A stretch of DNA of 16,915 bases from Oscillospiraceae bacterium. GTDB lineage: Bacteria > Bacillota_A > Clostridia > Oscillospirales > Oscillospiraceae. The stretch is taken from positions 1 through 16,915 of the forward strand of contig JAFQPT010000131.1 of NCBI GenBank assembly GCA_017411665.1. Direction: 5' to 3'. A model generated the notes under the pieces. It was not told the origin of the DNA. It did no database searches and saw only the letters and a list, made by a program, of their open reading frames with translations. Both the position numbers and the translations under genes were made by a program. This document shows positions 5,667 through 13,070 of this stretch, in pieces. The first letter of the stretch is position 1; the number at the start of each line of letters is the position of its first letter.

Positions 5667-8015
5667 TTAAAACAGCAGACTGCCGAGCGTAAATACAATA
5701 AAGGAGACAATCCATGCCACTGCACACTGGGTTACACACAACCCTACAGCCCACTTGGTGCCCAGCTCACGCTTGACGGAAGCGATGGCTGCCACACAGG
5801 GGGTGTACAGCAGGCAGAATACCAGGAAGGACACTGCGCCCATGGGAGTGAGGAATGCTGCCATCGCAGAAGCTTCGCCTACCAGAACGGTCAAGGTGCT
5901 CACTACGCTTTCCTTAGCCATAAAGCCTGTAATCAAAGCGGTGCTCAGACGCCAGTCTCCAAAGCCCAGAGGCTTGAAGATGGGAGCAATCAGACCGCCT
6001 GCGGCAGCCAGCAGACTGTCAGAGGAGTCGGCAACCACATTCAGTCTGCCGTCGAAGGTCTGCAGGAACCAAATCAGTACGGTAGCAACGAAAATCACGG
6101 TAAAGGCTCTGGTGATAAAGTCTTTTGCCTTGTCCCACATCAGCTGCAATACGTTCTTGGCACCGGGCAGACGGTAGTTGGGCAATTCCATGACGAAGGG
6201 TACGGGCTCGCCCTTAAATGCAAAGGTCTTCAGCAGGAATGCAAAGATGACGGCAACCAGAATGCCTGTCAGATACAGCGCCACAGTCACCAGACCTGCA
6301 TGCTCGGGGAAGAAGAATGCGGCAAAGAAGCCGTAAATGGGCAGCTTTGCGGGGCAGGACATGAAGGGGGTCAGCAGAATGGTCATTTTGCGGTCACGGT
6401 CAGAAGGCAGGGTGCGGGTTGCCATAATGGCGGGCACGCTGCAGCCGAAGCCGATGAGCATGGGCACAAAGCTGCGGCCCGACAGACCGACTTTGCGCAG
6501 CAGCTTATCCATGAAGAATGCCACACGTGCCATATATCCCGTGTCCTCCAAAATGGACAGGAAGAAGAACAGCAGCATGATTACGGGCATGAACCCGATG
6601 ACACCGCCTACACCTGCGCAAACGCCGTCGATAACCAGTGACTGCACCACGGGGTTGAGACCGTATGCGGTCAGTGCGCCGTCCAGCACGCCGATGAGGC
6701 TGTCGATACAGCCGCTGAACCAGTCGGCAATGGAGGTGCCGATGACACCGAAGGTCAGCCAGAACACCAGTGCCATGATGCCCGCAAAGGCGGGAATGGC
6801 GGTGAATTTACCGGTGAGGATGCGGTCCAGCTTGGCACTGCGTGCGTGCTCCTTGCTTTCGTGAGGCTTGACCACCGTAGCGGAACAGACCTTGTCAATG
6901 AAGGAGAAGCGCATGTCTGCCAGTGCGGCATGGCGGTCCTTTCCGCAGGACTGTTCCATCTGGGTGATGATATGATTGAGGGCGTGGGTCTCTTCCTTGC
7001 TCAGCTTCAGTGCCTTCAATACCAGCTCGTCGTCCTCCACGACCTTGGTGGCGGCGAAGCGCAGAGGCAGACCTGCTGCGTGGGCATGCCCTTCAATCAG
7101 ATGCTCAATGCTGTGGATGCAGCGGTGCAGTGCGCCGCTGTCGTCCCCTTCGGCATCGCAGAAGTCCTGTCTGCCGGGGCGTTCTTTGTACTTTGCCACG
7201 TGGATGGCGTGGCGAATCAGCTCTTCAATGCCCTCGTTTTTTGCGGCGGAAATGGGAACAACGGGGATACCCAGCATTTCTTCCAATCGGTTGACTTGAA
7301 TGGTGCCGCCGTTATTCTGCACCTCATCCATCATGTTCAGCGCCAGCACCATGGGAGTACCCATTTCAATCAGCTGCATGGTCAGATACAAATTGCGCTG
7401 AATATTGGTAGCGTCTACTATATTAATAATACCGCAGGGGTGCTCATCCAAAATGAACTGACGGGTCACCACTTCTTCGCCTGTGTAAGGGCTCATGGAG
7501 TAAATACCGGGCAGATCGGTGATGATGGTATTTTCATAGCCGCGAATGGCGCCGTCCTTGCGGTCAACAGTGACGCCGGGGAAGTTGCCCACATGTTGAT
7601 TGGAGCCTGTGAGCTGATTAAACAGGGTCGTTTTGCCGCTGTTCTGGTTGCCTGCCAGCGCAAAGGTGATGGTAGTGCCGTCGGGCAGGGGCGTTTCCCC
7701 TGTCTGTACATGATATACGCCGGTTTCCCCTGTGTGAGGATGGGCGATATCGGGCTGTGCTTCGATCGGAGCGGGGGTATGGGCGTCGTGTACTTTATCA
7801 ATGACAATTTGTGCGGCATCTGCTTTGCGCAGTGTCAGTTCATAGCCGCGGACAGTCAGCTGCAGGGGGTCACCCATGGGTGCAGCCTTGACCATGGTCA
7901 CTTCCGTGCCGGGGGTCAGCCCCATGTCCAGCATGTGCTTGCGCAGAGGCAGGTCTGTGCCGCCGACGGAACGGATATACGCGTCCTCGCCGGGTTTCAG
8001 TTTATCCAGTGTCAT
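5667..8015 (-). CDS. feoB: Fused FeoA-FeoB ferrous iron transporter
   Basis: This 782-residue protein imports Fe(II) across the cytoplasmic membrane. Residues 1-75 are a complete FeoA (SH3-like) domain (LRKHMLDMGLTPGTEV, GDPLQLTVRGYELTLRK). A linker rich in His, Pro and Thr (76-115) joins it to FeoB. The G domain carries G1 GNQNSGKT (122-129), the switch region HVGNFPGVTVD (141-151), G3 DLPG (167-170), G4 NMMD (227-230) and G5 SAA (256-258). The membrane part has the gate motifs GFGCSVPAIMATR and SCPAKLPIYG, with their metal-path cysteines, and a C-terminal gate repeat with LLYTPCVAAI. FeoA and FeoB are more often separate genes in Firmicutes; fusion guarantees equal amounts. The ribosome site is a weak GAGAGAG. 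It is probably iron-repressed through the operators at 8040-8067. Confidence 0.95.
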   Translation of the reverse strand: MTLDKLKPGEDAYIRSVGGTDLPLRKHMLDMGLTPGTEVTMVKAAPMGDPLQLTVRGYELTLRKADAAQIVIDKVHDAHTPAPIEAQPDIAHPHTGETGVYHVQTGETPLPDGTTITFALAGNQNSGKTTLFNQLTGSNQHVGNFPGVTVDRKDGAIRGYENTIITDLPGIYSMSPYTGEEVVTRQFILDEHPCGIINIVDATNIQRNLYLTMQLIEMGTPMVLALNMMDEVQNNGGTIQVNRLEEMLGIPVVPISAAKNEGIEELIRHAIHVAKYKERPGRQDFCDAEGDDSGALHRCIHSIEHLIEGHAHAAGLPLRFAATKVVEDDELVLKALKLSKEETHALNHIITQMEQSCGKDRHAALADMRFSFIDKVCSATVVKPHESKEHARSAKLDRILTGKFTAIPAFAGIMALVFWLTFGVIGTSIADWFSGCIDSLIGVLDGALTAYGLNPVVQSLVIDGVCAGVGGVIGFMPVIMLLFFFLSILEDTGYMARVAFFMDKLLRKVGLSGRSFVPMLIGFGCSVPAIMATRTLPSDRDRKMTILLTPFMSCPAKLPIYGFFAAFFFPEHAGLVTVALYLTGILVAVIFAFLLKTFAFKGEPVPFVMELPNYRLPGAKNVLQLMWDKAKDFITRAFTVIFVATVLIWFLQTFDGRLNVVADSSDSLLAAAGGLIAPIFKPLGFGDWRLSTALITGFMAKESVVSTLTVLVGEASAMAAFLTPMGAVSFLVFCLLYTPCVAAIASVKRELGTKWAVGLCVTQCAVAWIVSFIVFTLGSLLF

Positions 8016-8039
8016 ATAAATCTCTCTCTTTATAAGAAG

Positions 8040-8067
8040 TTAGTCTTGTCTAATTAGGATAGACTAA
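8040..8067. promoter_or_regulatory. Two abutting TTAG-N6-CTAA palindromes (candidate DtxR-family iron operator)
   Basis: TTAGTCTTGTCTAA (8040-8053) and TTAGGATAGACTAA (8054-8067) are directly adjacent. Both match TTAG-N6-CTAA, the outer shape of DtxR/IdeR/MntR-type boxes. They cover the expected transcription start (about 8060) of the feo promoter and touch its -10, which is the right place for a repressor. The sites do not match the Fur box. The regulator itself is not in this window. Confidence 0.6.
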
Positions 8068-8095
8068 TCGTACCACTTTCAGCGTCGGATGTCAA
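8067..8095 (-). promoter_or_regulatory. feo operon promoter
   Basis: On the minus strand, TTGACA (8095-8090), a 17-base spacer and TACGAT (8072-8067) are seen, with a TGG extension before the -10. The -35 is perfect. The leader would be about 45 bases. Confidence 0.65.
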
Positions 8096-8104
8096 TCTGC
8101 ATAG

Positions 8105-8133
8105 TTGTGAGGAAGGCGAGTTCGTGATATAAT
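8105..8133 (+). promoter_or_regulatory. Promoter of the hydrolase pair
   Basis: TTGTGA (8105-8110), a 17-base spacer and a perfect TATAAT (8128-8133) with TGA before it. It is divergent from the feo promoter, and the two -35 boxes are only about ten bases apart. Confidence 0.7.
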
Positions 8134-8169
8134 TAACAAGAACCAAATGAAGAAAGGTCGTTTCAGTGG

Positions 8170-9006
8170 ATGAATGGCATTGCCGGAGGCAACACTCCGA
8201 AAAAGATGATTCGAAATAACGGTGCGGCGTATCGCGCAGAGCGGTTTCCCTTTCCGTATACCGCGGTGGAGCATCCCGTTGCGGGTAGATTTATGACCAC
8301 TGTGGAAAAGCACAGCGTGGGTGCGTACCATGTGTTTCTGCTGCACGGCGGCGGGTATTCCGCAGAGGCGCTGCCTCGCCATGCAGATATCGTTCGTGCT
8401 ATTGTCAGCAGAGGGTTTCGTGTCACGGCCTTTGCTTATCCGCTGTTTCCCGAGCACGACTTGATGGACATCCATAAGGCGGTGTACGAGGCGTGGAAGC
8501 TGCTGTGCGCTTTGTATCCCGATGACAAATTTGCGTTGTTTGGCGATTCCGCAGGCGGTGCGCTGGGGCTGAATCTGGAAATGCGGCTGCGTGACGAAGG
8601 GGATGCCCGCCGTCCGATGAAGACGGTGTTTGCCTCTCCTGCACTGGATATGAGTCTGACCAATCCAGAAATCGACAAGTATAAGGACATTGATATTTCC
8701 GTAAGCTTCTATCAAGCCAAAGCGCTTGGGGAGCATCTGGCAGGGAATCGTGACCCGAAGGGTGTCTTTATGTCGCCGCTGTACGGGCAGCATCACGACC
8801 TTGGAGAAATGCTGATGTTCTACGGCGGTAAGGAGTTTCTCCGCCCCGACTGTGAGCTGTTTGTCGAAAAGATTCAAAACACTCCCGGCACAAAGATACA
8901 GGCCTATATGGCACCCAAGCGATATCATGACCATCTGCTGTGGGTCAATTATCCCGAGTCTGTGGATGCATTTGAGAAAATTGCCGCATTTTTAAGAGAT
9001 GCGTAA
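8170..9006 (+). CDS. Alpha/beta hydrolase, hormone-sensitive-lipase type, copy 1
   Basis: This 278-residue protein has no signal peptide, so it is probably a cytoplasmic esterase or acetyl-esterase. The oxyanion-hole HGGG is at 59-62 and the nucleophile elbow GDSAGG has Ser127. The catalytic His is probably H253 in KRYHDHL. The acid is less clear: at the usual Asp place the protein reads GGKEFLRPD, so Glu222 or Asp227 would serve. The start follows AAAGG (8153-8157) with a somewhat long 12-base gap; Met13 is an alternative. The next gene is a close paralogue, about half identical by eye, so this is a tandem duplication. The substrate is unknown; related proteins deacylate small esters or sugar acetates. 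Confidence 0.85.
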   Translation: MNGIAGGNTPKKMIRNNGAAYRAERFPFPYTAVEHPVAGRFMTTVEKHSVGAYHVFLLHGGGYSAEALPRHADIVRAIVSRGFRVTAFAYPLFPEHDLMDIHKAVYEAWKLLCALYPDDKFALFGDSAGGALGLNLEMRLRDEGDARRPMKTVFASPALDMSLTNPEIDKYKDIDISVSFYQAKALGEHLAGNRDPKGVFMSPLYGQHHDLGEMLMFYGGKEFLRPDCELFVEKIQNTPGTKIQAYMAPKRYHDHLLWVNYPESVDAFEKIAAFLRDA

Positions 9007-9044
9007 ATGATAATATTTATAATGTATAGAAAGGATGCTGAATT

Positions 9045-9887
9045 ATGAGTACTAATATTTCTGCTGCGGACTTCTCGTATGACCTGCCGGAACGCAATGA
9101 AGGAGCGGCTTATCGCAAGGAAAATTTCCCTGCCCCCTATGTTGCAGTGGAGCGTCCCGTAGCAGGACGGTTTATGGTTACCGTGGATAAGGGGGAACCT
9201 GCACCTTACCACGTATTTATGCTCCATGGTGGCGGTTATATTATGGAAGCCATGACCATGCACACCGATAAGGTGAAGGCATTTGCAGACCGTGGCTTGC
9301 GCGTGACTGCTTTTGCATATCCTTTGGCACCCGAACATGATATGGACACCATCCACGATGCGGTGGAAGAAGCATATCTGATGATTCGCAAGGAATATCC
9401 CGACGATACATTTGCTGTTTACGGAGATTCCGCAGGCGGTGGCCTTGGACTGAATCTGTTGATGCGTCTGCGTGATAAGGGTGTGGCAGATCGTCCCATG
9501 AAGTCTGTGTGGGCGTCTCCTGCGGTGGATCTGAGCATGACCAATCCCGACATTCTCAAATATGCGGATACAGACAAATCCTTGAATTATGAAGAAGAAA
9601 AGAAGCTTGTCCCTGTGCTGTGCGGTGAAAATGATCCCAAGGAAGTACGCTATTCTCCCTTGTACGGAGACCTTTCCAATTTGGGCGATATGCTGATGTT
9701 CTATGGCGGCGGCGAAATTCTCCGTCCCGACTGTGAAGTATTTGCAGAAAAAATTGCCAATGTGGAGGGAACGACCGTAAAATCTGTCATGGCACCTCAA
9801 CGCTTCCATGACTATCTGATGATGGTGGCATATGGCTATGTGGAAGCCATCGAAGCCTTTGATATGATTCAGGAATTCCTCAAATAA
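9045..9887 (+). CDS. Alpha/beta hydrolase, hormone-sensitive-lipase type, copy 2
   Basis: This 280-residue paralogue of the preceding gene keeps all the key positions: HGGG (61-64), GDSAGG with Ser129, GGGEILRPD with Glu224/Asp229, and QRFHDYL with His255. The region between nucleophile and acid (about 170-200) differs most from copy 1, so the two probably prefer different substrates. It lies 38 bases after copy 1, with AGAAAGGATG before the start, and shares the operon. A TATAAT at 9018-9023 in the gap has no -35 and would leave only a very short leader, so I do not count it as a promoter. A GAAA-loop terminator follows at once. Confidence 0.87.
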   Translation: MSTNISAADFSYDLPERNEGAAYRKENFPAPYVAVERPVAGRFMVTVDKGEPAPYHVFMLHGGGYIMEAMTMHTDKVKAFADRGLRVTAFAYPLAPEHDMDTIHDAVEEAYLMIRKEYPDDTFAVYGDSAGGGLGLNLLMRLRDKGVADRPMKSVWASPAVDLSMTNPDILKYADTDKSLNYEEEKKLVPVLCGENDPKEVRYSPLYGDLSNLGDMLMFYGGGEILRPDCEVFAEKIANVEGTTVKSVMAPQRFHDYLMMVAYGYVEAIEAFDMIQEFLK

Positions 9888-9890
9888 TGC

Positions 9891-9919
9891 AAAAGAACGG
9901 CAGAAATGCCGTTCTTTTT
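9891..9919 (+). terminator. Intrinsic terminator of the hydrolase pair
   Basis: AAAAGAACGGCA (9891-9902) pairs with TGCCGTTCTTTT (9907-9918) around a GAAA tetraloop, and the T-run continues to 9919. Confidence 0.9.
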
Positions 9920-9934
9920 ATGCCTTGTTCCGTA

Positions 9935-9963
9935 TTGTATTTGTGCATAGATTATGATAAAAT
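9935..9963 (+). promoter_or_regulatory. prfC promoter
   Basis: TTGTAT (9935-9940), a 17-base spacer and TAAAAT (9958-9963) with TGA before it (extended -10). The leader is about 50 bases. Confidence 0.5.
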
Positions 9964-10019
9964 AATCAGTTGCAAGACAAAATAATTACGACCAATTTAG
10001 ATAAAGGAAGATCAGATAC

Positions 10020-11612
10020 ATGGCGGATATGAGAAAGGAAATCGAACGCAGACGTACGTTTGCGATCATCTCCCACCCCGACGCGGGTAAAACCACCCTA
10101 ACTGAAAAACTGCTGCTGTACGGTGGGGCAATTCAGCAGGCCGGCTCCGTTAAGGGCAAGGCCACTGCGCGTCACGCAGTTTCCGACTGGATGGAACTGG
10201 AAAAGCAGCGTGGTATCTCCATCACCTCTTCTGTTATGCAGTTTGAGTATGATGGCTACTGTGTAAACATTCTGGATACCCCCGGTCACCAGGACTTCTC
10301 CGAAGACACTTACCGTACTTTGATGGCTGCGGACAGTGCAGTCATGGTCATTGACGGTGCAAAGGGTATCGAACCTCAGACCAGAAAGCTGTTTAAGATT
10401 TGCGCAATGCGCAACATCCCCATTTTCACCTTCATCAACAAGATGGACCGCGAAGCACGCAGCCCCTACGACTTGATGGAAGAACTGGAAAATGAATTCG
10501 GCATCGGCACCTATCCCATGAACTGGCCCATTGGCTGCGGCAGCGACTTTAAGGGCGTATACGACCGCAACAAGGGCGAAATTCTGGCGTTCAGCGAACG
10601 CTACAGAGGCGCGACCCGTATTCAGGCAACCAAGATCGATCTGGACGACGATGAAGTGCTGGACGAAATGGTGGGCGAAAAGCTGAAGGGCATCCTCCGA
10701 GATGACATCGAGCTGCTGGATATGGCAGGTAACGAATTCGATCTGGAAGCTGTCCGCGCAGGCAAGCTCTCTCCCGTATTCTTCGGCTCCGCGCTGAACA
10801 ATTTCGGTGTGGAACTGTTCCTGGAAAACTTCCTGAAGATGACCACTTCTCCTCTGCCCAGACTGACTGCAGATGCGATTGTGGATCCCTTCGACTCCAC
10901 CTTCTCCGCATTCGTCTTTAAGATTCAGGCAAATATGAACAAGGCTCACCGTGACCGTATCGCATTCATGCGTATCTGCTCCGGCAAGTTCCAGCGCGAC
11001 AAGGAATACTTCCATGTACAGGGCAACAAGTCCCTGCGTCTGGCACAGCCTCAGCAGCTGATGGCGGATGACCGTGCCATCATCGACGAAGCATACGCAG
11101 GCGACATCATCGGCGTATTTGACCCCGGTATTTTCTCTATTGGCGATACCATCTGCGAACGCAGCAACAAGGTGCAGTTTGAAGGCATTCCCACCTTCGC
11201 ACCCGAAATCTTCTCTGCAATCGAACGTACCGATACCATGAAGCGCAAGCAGTTCGAAAAGGGCATTGCGCAGATTGCACAGGAAGGTGCGATCCAGATT
11301 TTCCACGAACCCTTCACCGGCGTGGAAGAAGTCATCGTTGGTGTTGTTGGTGTTCTGCAGCTGGAAGTTCTGGAACATAGACTGAAGACCGAATACGGCG
11401 TTGACATCCGCCGCCGCGATCTGGGCTATGAACACGTCCGCTGGATTGTGGGCGACGATGTAAAGCCCGACCGTCTGAACCTGACCTCCGACACCAAGTG
11501 GGTACAGGACTTCAAAGGCCGCAACCTGCTGCTGTTCACCAATCCCTGGAACATCACCTGGGCGCTGGATAAGAACCCCGGTCTGGAACTGATGGAATTT
11601 TCTAAGAACTAA
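10020..11612 (+). CDS. prfC: Peptide chain release factor 3 (RF3)
   Basis: This 530-residue GTPase recycles RF1 and RF2 from the ribosome after peptide release. G1 is SHPDAGKTT (18-26), the switch I region includes EKQRGISITSS (61-71), G3 is DTPGHQDF (86-93) and G4 is NKMD (140-143). TYPMNWPIG and the C-terminal beta-barrel and alpha/beta domains (VGVVGVLQLEVLEHRLKTEYG) are typical of RF3 and distinguish it from EF-G and tetracycline-protection proteins. The length matches the family. AGGAAG (10005-10010) precedes the start with nine bases between. The gene stands alone behind its promoter; the folded element at 11620 begins eight bases after its stop. Confidence 0.97.
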   Translation: MADMRKEIERRRTFAIISHPDAGKTTLTEKLLLYGGAIQQAGSVKGKATARHAVSDWMELEKQRGISITSSVMQFEYDGYCVNILDTPGHQDFSEDTYRTLMAADSAVMVIDGAKGIEPQTRKLFKICAMRNIPIFTFINKMDREARSPYDLMEELENEFGIGTYPMNWPIGCGSDFKGVYDRNKGEILAFSERYRGATRIQATKIDLDDDEVLDEMVGEKLKGILRDDIELLDMAGNEFDLEAVRAGKLSPVFFGSALNNFGVELFLENFLKMTTSPLPRLTADAIVDPFDSTFSAFVFKIQANMNKAHRDRIAFMRICSGKFQRDKEYFHVQGNKSLRLAQPQQLMADDRAIIDEAYAGDIIGVFDPGIFSIGDTICERSNKVQFEGIPTFAPEIFSAIERTDTMKRKQFEKGIAQIAQEGAIQIFHEPFTGVEEVIVGVVGVLQLEVLEHRLKTEYGVDIRRRDLGYEHVRWIVGDDVKPDRLNLTSDTKWVQDFKGRNLLLFTNPWNITWALDKNPGLELMEFSKN

Positions 11613-11619
11613 CGTTCTT

Positions 11620-11834
11620 TCGATTGACCTCTTTCAGAGCTCAATCGAGATATTCCCCGCCTGCGGCGATGGAAATGCAGGTTTTGTGCGCACTCACTTC
11701 GCTCGCACACTCAAAAACCTGATAAGTGTTTTTCGCTTTGTACATGCCGGCGCGAAAAACGAATTTAACTATCTTTGTGCCTTTGGCACAAATTCTGCGA
11801 AGCGAAAGGCGGTATCGAGAGATGCCGCCTTTTT
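11620..11834 (+). ncRNA. Candidate structured RNA or folded repeat between prfC and the radical SAM gene
   Basis: Almost the whole interval folds into consecutive stems. TCGATTGA (11620-11627) pairs with TCAATCGA (11641-11648), with CTCT/AGAG inside. TTCC and CGCC (11653-11661) pair with GGCG and GGAA (11665-11674). CAGGTTTT (11678-11685) pairs with AAAACCTG (11714-11721), with GTGCG/CGCAC inside. GTTTTTCGC (11728-11736) pairs with GCGAAAAAC (11752-11760). TTTGTGCC (11774-11781) pairs with GGCACAAA (11785-11792). A terminator hairpin ends it (11805-11834). The 5' strand of that terminator can instead pair with 11649-11662 (GATA and CCGCCT, with a four-base bulge). I recognise no known riboswitch. 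It may be an attenuating leader or a dispersed repeat; both strands are open in one frame, but without a usable start signal. Confidence 0.5.
11805..11834 (+). terminator. Intrinsic terminator directly before the radical SAM gene
   Basis: AAAGGCGGTATC (11805-11816) pairs with GATGCCGCCTTT (11821-11832) around GAGA, with one T-G wobble, and the T-run reaches 11834. Only 19 bases separate it from the next ATG, and I see no promoter in between. Transcripts from prfC must read through it to express the next gene, unless a promoter lies within the element. Confidence 0.8.
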
Positions 11835-11853
11835 CATAAAGAAAGGAATCAAA

Positions 11854-12759
11854 ATGCAGCACTACAATTCCTTCAATCAAACCATGCGCGCTCGATTCGG
11901 GCGCAAGATGTATAAGCTGGCATTGGACGGAGGGTTCACCTGTCCCAACCGCGACGGAAAGCTGGGTACCCGCGGCTGCATTTTCTGCTCGGGCTCAGCT
12001 GAATTTGCTGCCAAGCAGACAGGGGATATCACTGCCCAGCTGGAAGCGGCAAAGACTCTCGTTGCGGATAAGGCAAAGGACGCGGGCTTCATTGCCTACT
12101 TCCAGTCCTTTACCAATACCTATGCATCTCCCGAACGTCTGCGGGAACTGTATTTTCCGGTGGTCTGCCATCCCGATGTGGCGGTGCTGGACATTGCCAC
12201 CCGCCCCGATTGTCTCGATGATGAGGTGTTAGAGGTGCTTCGTGAACTGGCAGCAATCAAACCGCTCTGGGTGGAGTTGGGATTGCAGACCGTTCATTGC
12301 AAAACGGCCGAATTCATTCGCCGCGGCTATGACCTGCCTGCATTTGACAAGGCGGTGCGAGACCTGCATGGAATCGGAGCAGAGGTCATTGTCCACCAAA
12401 TCATCGGTCTGCCCTATGAGACAGAGGAAGAAATTTTCGAAACTGCAAGATACATCGGTGCAAGCGGTGCGGACGGGGTGAAGTTCCACCTGCTGCATGT
12501 GATTGAACACACCGACTTTGCAGGGCTTTACCGCGCAGGGGAGTTTGAGGTGCTGTCCATGGAGCGGTATTTTGAACTGTTGGCAGGCTGCATCGAGCGG
12601 ATTCCTCCCGAGATGGTTGTCCACCGCCTGACAGGAGACGGAGACAAGCGCACATTGATTGCGCCATTGTGGAGCGGGAACAAAAAGCATGTGCTCAACT
12701 CCATGAACCGATACTTCGATGAGATCGGTCTGGTGCAGGGAAGTAAGTTTGAATCTTAA
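11854..12759 (+). CDS. TIGR01212 (YhcC-type) radical SAM protein
   Basis: This 301-residue protein belongs to the YhcC/TIGR01212 group, related to the Elp3 radical SAM fold. The cluster-binding cysteines are C30 (DGGFTCPNRDG), C42 and C45 (RGCIFC), the C-x11-C-x2-C spacing of this group rather than the classical CxxxCxxC. YFQSFTNTYA, VLDIATRPDC, WVELGLQTVH and VIVHQIIGLPYET are further conserved blocks of the barrel. The reaction is unknown for the family. The start is set by GAAAGGA (11841-11847) and by the family N-terminus; the frame is open back to 11686, through the folded element, but that part has no homology I can see. Expression probably depends on read-through from prfC. Confidence 0.92.
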   Translation: MQHYNSFNQTMRARFGRKMYKLALDGGFTCPNRDGKLGTRGCIFCSGSAEFAAKQTGDITAQLEAAKTLVADKAKDAGFIAYFQSFTNTYASPERLRELYFPVVCHPDVAVLDIATRPDCLDDEVLEVLRELAAIKPLWVELGLQTVHCKTAEFIRRGYDLPAFDKAVRDLHGIGAEVIVHQIIGLPYETEEEIFETARYIGASGADGVKFHLLHVIEHTDFAGLYRAGEFEVLSMERYFELLAGCIERIPPEMVVHRLTGDGDKRTLIAPLWSGNKKHVLNSMNRYFDEIGLVQGSKFES

Positions 12760-12777
12760 TATTATTAAAACAAAGAT

Positions 12778-12820
12778 AACAGCCAATCTGCAGTCTGCAG
12801 CTTGGCTGTTGCTGTTTTTT
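12778..12820 (+). terminator. Intrinsic terminator of the radical SAM gene
   Basis: AACAGCCAA (12778-12786) pairs with TTGGCTGTT (12802-12810). The loop contains two CTGCAG copies, and a six-T run ends at 12820. Confidence 0.8.
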
Positions 12821-12837
12821 CTGTGAATTCATTATAT

Positions 12838-12852
12838 CAAGAATATATCTTG
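12838..12852. other. Short dyad upstream of nifJ
   Basis: CAAGA (12838-12842) and TCTTG (12848-12852) flank ATATA. It lies about 90 bases before the nifJ -35. It could be a regulator site, but it is short. I see nothing else in 12853-12943. Confidence 0.2.
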
Positions 12853-12943
12853 GGAATCTGCAGTGGAATTGCAAATGAATTTTCATTGATTGTGATGGAA
12901 ACCTTATCTTTTTCAGCGATAATATTCCATTGTCCGATTGGTA

Positions 12944-12972
12944 TTTACATTTGACCGAAAGTGGAGTACAAT
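12944..12972 (+). promoter_or_regulatory. nifJ promoter
   Basis: TTTACA (12944-12949), a 17-base spacer and TACAAT (12967-12972); each hexamer matches the consensus at five of six positions. Transcription would start near 12979. Confidence 0.7.
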
Positions 12973-12984
12973 TTTAGTGAGCGA

Positions 12985-13043
12985 CGAATGTCTGATCGTG
13001 TATGTGACATTCGCAAATGAATATCAAGTCGGTTTGGCCGACT
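12985..13043 (+). promoter_or_regulatory. nifJ leader with two hairpins
   Basis: CGAATGTC (12985-12992) pairs with GACATTCG (13006-13013), starting about six bases into the predicted transcript. AGTCGG (13027-13032) pairs with CCGACT (13038-13043), 12 bases before the ribosome site GGGAGG (13056-13061). The first could be an operator or an mRNA-stabilising 5' hairpin. Neither has a T-tract, so they are not terminators. Confidence 0.4.
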
Positions 13044-13070
13044 GCAAAATATTATGGGAGGAATCACATT

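Noticed and set aside
8029..8034. Minus-strand TATAAA as the feo -10
   Set aside because: It would place the transcription start inside the ribosome site; the TTGACA/TACGAT pair at 8067-8095 is far better.
9018..9023. TATAAT between the two hydrolase genes as a second promoter
   Set aside because: No -35, and it would leave only about 15 bases of leader in an A+T-rich gap.
11641..11880. Minus-strand 79-codon frame and plus-strand extension (11686-11853) across the folded element
   Set aside because: Both frames are open only because the stems contain few stop codons. Neither has a ribosome site at a usable start, and the minus frame overlaps the radical SAM start.
12864..12876. 13-base match TGGAATTGCAAAT shared with the tnpA start (16887-16899), suggesting an IS remnant before nifJ
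   Set aside because: The similarity stops at once on both sides, and matches of this length are expected by chance in a window of this size.
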